From Chlorops oryzae (taxonomy: Eukaryota; Arthropoda; Insecta; Diptera; Chloropidae), in contig CM035806.1 in assembly GCA_020466095.1 (NCBI GenBank), positions 159,579,167-159,643,166 on the forward strand: 64,000 nucleotides of DNA, read 5' to 3'. The notes under the pieces were generated by a model. The model was not told where the DNA came from and searched no databases. It saw only the letters and a program-made list of their open reading frames with translations. Positions 60,971 to 64,000 of the stretch are shown here, in pieces. Each line of letters starts with the position of its first letter. Within the stretch, counting starts at the first letter, position 1. The position numbers and the translations under genes were made by a program.

Positions 60971-63900
60971 CTGTGTTGGATATTGTATTGACACGTTTGC
61001 CTGACTATAACACCCTTAATTGTTTTATTTGCCTTTCAGATTCTTTTAGAATGCAGCTGAGTTTAAGCTAAAAAGGCTCGTTTTTTTATGGCTGTTCAAA
61101 TGATTAAATGAAAGCTGAAGTGTGCGAACAAACCCTTAAAATTTATCATTTTCTGAGTTTTATATTTTTATTTTTATTTTGTTTGGTTCTTGAATCTCGT
61201 CGAATCATAGGAAGGTATAGCAGAATGAAAGTATTGTAGATTGTCTATCTACAATATTTTCTTCATCTGACTTGTACTCTCATTAGAAGCCCTTCTTGTA
61301 GCGCAAGGATTATCCAAATATACCATATATATAAACAAGGAAAAAAAAAAACAAAAAACAATATGCAATCAGGGAGAACCAAAACCACTCTGAACACATC
61401 CAGGAGTTTTGATCAGCCCTCTAGTTTGCCAAGGATTCGAAAATGTCGAGCTAATGGGGCGAAAATGTTGCTCGCTATTCGATGGTAAATGGGGCGAAAC
61501 GACTGCTACAATTTGGCACAAACTTTTAAATTTTCATTTTAATTTGAGCTTTATGTTTAAATGCATACCCCCCCCCCCCCTGCCCCCTCTCGCTGCTATT
61601 ACGTTTTCTAGCAAATAATCGTCAGAGTCTATTGAAACGAACGCGACTGGCTCGTGGTTGCCAGTGCCGCGAGTCTCGCTAAGCGCTAACAATTTCACAG
61701 ATACGAACCGCTCAACGTCCTCAGTTGATCGCAAACACTTGAACGGGCCGTAGATTGCTGCGGATGCGTCAAAGCCGGTATTCGAATAAAGTCCGAGAAG
61801 CAACAACAACAACAAATCAATAGTGTAAATATAAATAAACACGAATGAAAGAAAACACAAAACGAGATTAAAAACAAAACTCGTTTCAGTGATTAAAATT
61901 TTTTGTTTTCGGTTTTTTTTTCTGGTTTCCATTTATTTTAATTTTTTTTTTTTTTTTTTTTGATTTTTCGCTTACAAAGAACGCATTTAAGCTGAATACC
62001 GTAGCGTTCTCAAAGTCGGTTCGAACTGAAGCTCTCTCATGTGCATACGTGAGGACTGCGAAAAATAAGTAATTTCGTATTTTGTCTTGCACGATGCGGC
62101 ATGGAAAGTCCGAAAAAAATTCGACGAATACAAATTAAAGACTTCCAAATTTCACACACGTCGAATTGGTCGCTGGCTGGACTTGGAATGTTCGCCGATC
62201 AGCGTCGATCCATCGTGTAAGGTACATAACTATCGTCTTAAAATCTATCTCTCTCTCTCTCTCGCGCTCTTTCTGCCTCTCTTCCTGTCTCCCTCTCTAA
62301 TTCCGCTCTCGAATAGTCCGATCAAGAGCTTTGAGCGCGAAATTCAAGTCTTATGATCGAATTAGCGGAACATAATTGAGATAAATAAATAAAAAAAAAA
62401 AAAAAATAATAGATGAACAAAAAACCCCCCAAAAATTATCGATGCTCGAAAGCCATTCCCAGAAGCGCCTTCTCGGCATCCACGACGGCATCTCGTTTAG
62501 ATGCGCACAGGAAAATAGAAAAGGCAAATAAAAAGTTAAAAGCTACAAAAGCTTTCATTAAAACGATAACATTTTAAAGAAAATTTATAACAAGCAACCG
62601 ATTGAAATTTTCTACGAACGGAAGCGAGAGAAAAAAAAAGAAAATTTAAAAATAATAAAATGCAGTAAATTTATTTCATTCCACCCCACCGCATCCGCCT
62701 TTTTCACCTTCATTTTGTTTCTTCTTTTTTTGTTTTTATTTATTTATTTTTTTTATATTTTTTTTTTTTTGTTTACATTGGCTTTCAACACCTGAAAGCA
62801 TTTGTTAGCACACATGCGACTGTGTCGGTGTACGCTGGCAAGGTTTCGCGTGCTTGTGCCGTGGTGACACACACACACACACACACAAATTAGTACCTGA
62901 ACTCGGATAAAGACTTTTCTTGGAATTTTGTTTTCCATTTATCAGTGATAAAGAGCGAAAAGAGCTTAAGTTCAGTATTTTAATTCGAATAATAATGCGT
63001 TTGAGAAAGCCAATCGGCCGAAAGCTCCACATTTATCAATAGAGCCTCTCAGTAGTCTCAAGCCTCGATAGATCCGGTTTGAATAATATCGGAATTCTTC
63101 CAAGCACGATTCGAACACGAAGTGTAGAAGACTACATTCGTAAAAATGCAATTTTTTTTATTCTTTTTCAATTAAGTATGTGTACGAATGTAGCTCATTG
63201 CGTATTTGCATAAAGAATTATTTTAATAGAAGGCACTTGCGATGGCGTCCGCAATGGAGGCCACAGAAATTAACGTGGGATAGAGCCTGAAATCGTTCTC
63301 CGGATATGTACTAAAGGAGCTTGGTTGCATACTTTTACTCCATCCTGATGCCAGAAACGTACAATTAGAAATTTCATAGAATTTCAAGTTAATTCTGACA
63401 TTTTCCCTGATTAAATTAATGGCACTTCATATCACTCGCTGCCATTCAAAATCAGTAACGAGCGAAACGATCTAGCAGACCCTGACTGGCTGTTAAGGCA
63501 ATATAAAAATCAAAAAACTACCAAAGACGATTAGTATTTGAGAACGGACAATTTTGTTCAAAATTTTTGTCGATCCTTGCCGGACACACTTCATAGGCTC
63601 CCCATTGTGGCGTTTTCATTGCCAACAAACTGCACTGGAAATGTCGAAGACAACCTCTCATGAGAATATATACTTAGAAGTACATATATCGTTATTGATT
63701 AAGTTCACTGTATATGATCAGGGGAGGCAAGTTCCAAAAATATTGGGGGGGGGAAAAAAATTTTATGCAGGGAACAATACGCAGTGTTTAGTAGATGTCA
63801 AATATTGAAAAAGTGCAGTATATCTACTGCAATTGGAATAAAGTTCTAACCCTTCTCGGAATGGGAAAGATATCGATACTTATAGACAATCTTTGACACA

Positions 63901-64000
63901 TATTTCGGTTGGAGGAGGTTGGAACCAGTGTTCGGAGAATTCTGCACGAATGTGAAAAGTAGGGTGGCACAGGCGGGTAAATTCGAATTACCGGAACTTC
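60971..64000. other. Non-coding or unresolved stretch
   Basis: It contains a poly-C run (61,569-61,580), a CT-rich patch (62,250-62,300), an (AC)n run (62,868-62,886) and several poly-A/T tracts. The region 61,600-62,230 is GC-richer and could hold an untranslated first exon of a downstream gene; I cannot show this. No PGRP-like exon is seen. Confidence 0.4.

Noticed and set aside
61534..62356. ORFs at 61,534-61,932 (minus) and 62,087-62,356 (plus), and an initiator-like TCAGTT near 61,720
   Set aside because: No domain, low-complexity tails, and no splice partner visible in the window. A downstream gene's first exon is possible but not supportable.

Overview
The window looks like a piece of a cyclorrhaphan fly nuclear genome: AT-rich, intron-containing, with DINE-1/mini-me type repeats, many short DNA transposons, and an Imd-pathway receptor of the long-PGRP type. 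A true fruit fly (Tephritidae) is a reasonable guess, but the sequence does not prove it.

Layout. 1-28 kb is intergenic or intronic DNA full of transposon remains: DINE-1/mini-me fragments, a decayed PIF/Harbinger element with a MADF-like second ORF (about 0.86-3.2 kb), several terminal-inverted-repeat (TIR) elements, a 5'-truncated R1-clade retrotransposon lying inside a (TAA)n microsatellite (17.4-19.2 kb), a 1.3-kb TTAA-flanked piggyBac-like element (21.5-22.8 kb), hairpin MITEs (24.3-24.7 kb) and a hAT-type element with a perfect 8-bp target duplication (26.4-26.9 kb). At 27.4-28.2 kb on the minus strand a compact four-exon gene encodes a 210-residue protein I do not recognise. At 28.98-41.0 kb lie 24 tandem copies of a roughly 494-bp satellite. 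They are followed by 1.7 kb of degenerate TTTAAAATTAATA-type sequence and about 0.9 kb of badly corrupted satellite copies.

43.8-55.6 kb on the plus strand is the main gene, a membrane-bound peptidoglycan recognition protein (PGRP-LA or PGRP-LC type). Five exons join in frame into 351 residues: a cytoplasmic tail with a cryptic-RHIM-like motif, one transmembrane helix, and one extracellular PGRP domain lacking the amidase zinc ligands. A second possible first exon (46.81 kb) has the right splice phase for the transmembrane exon and would give a form without the RHIM-like tail. Large introns hold a CT-rich minisatellite, an imperfect 1-kb duplication that looks partly like an assembly artefact, and TIR elements.

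55.6-64 kb is the gene's 3' flank with more repeats (DINE-1 pieces, a nested TIR element, GA and CT microsatellites). I see no further coding gene there that I can defend.

The two genes have no evident functional link. The most unusual features are the satellite block against the immune-receptor gene, the apparent microsatellite-targeted R1 insertion, and the signs of unpolished or misassembled sequence at 41-43.8 kb and 47.8-48.8 kb.
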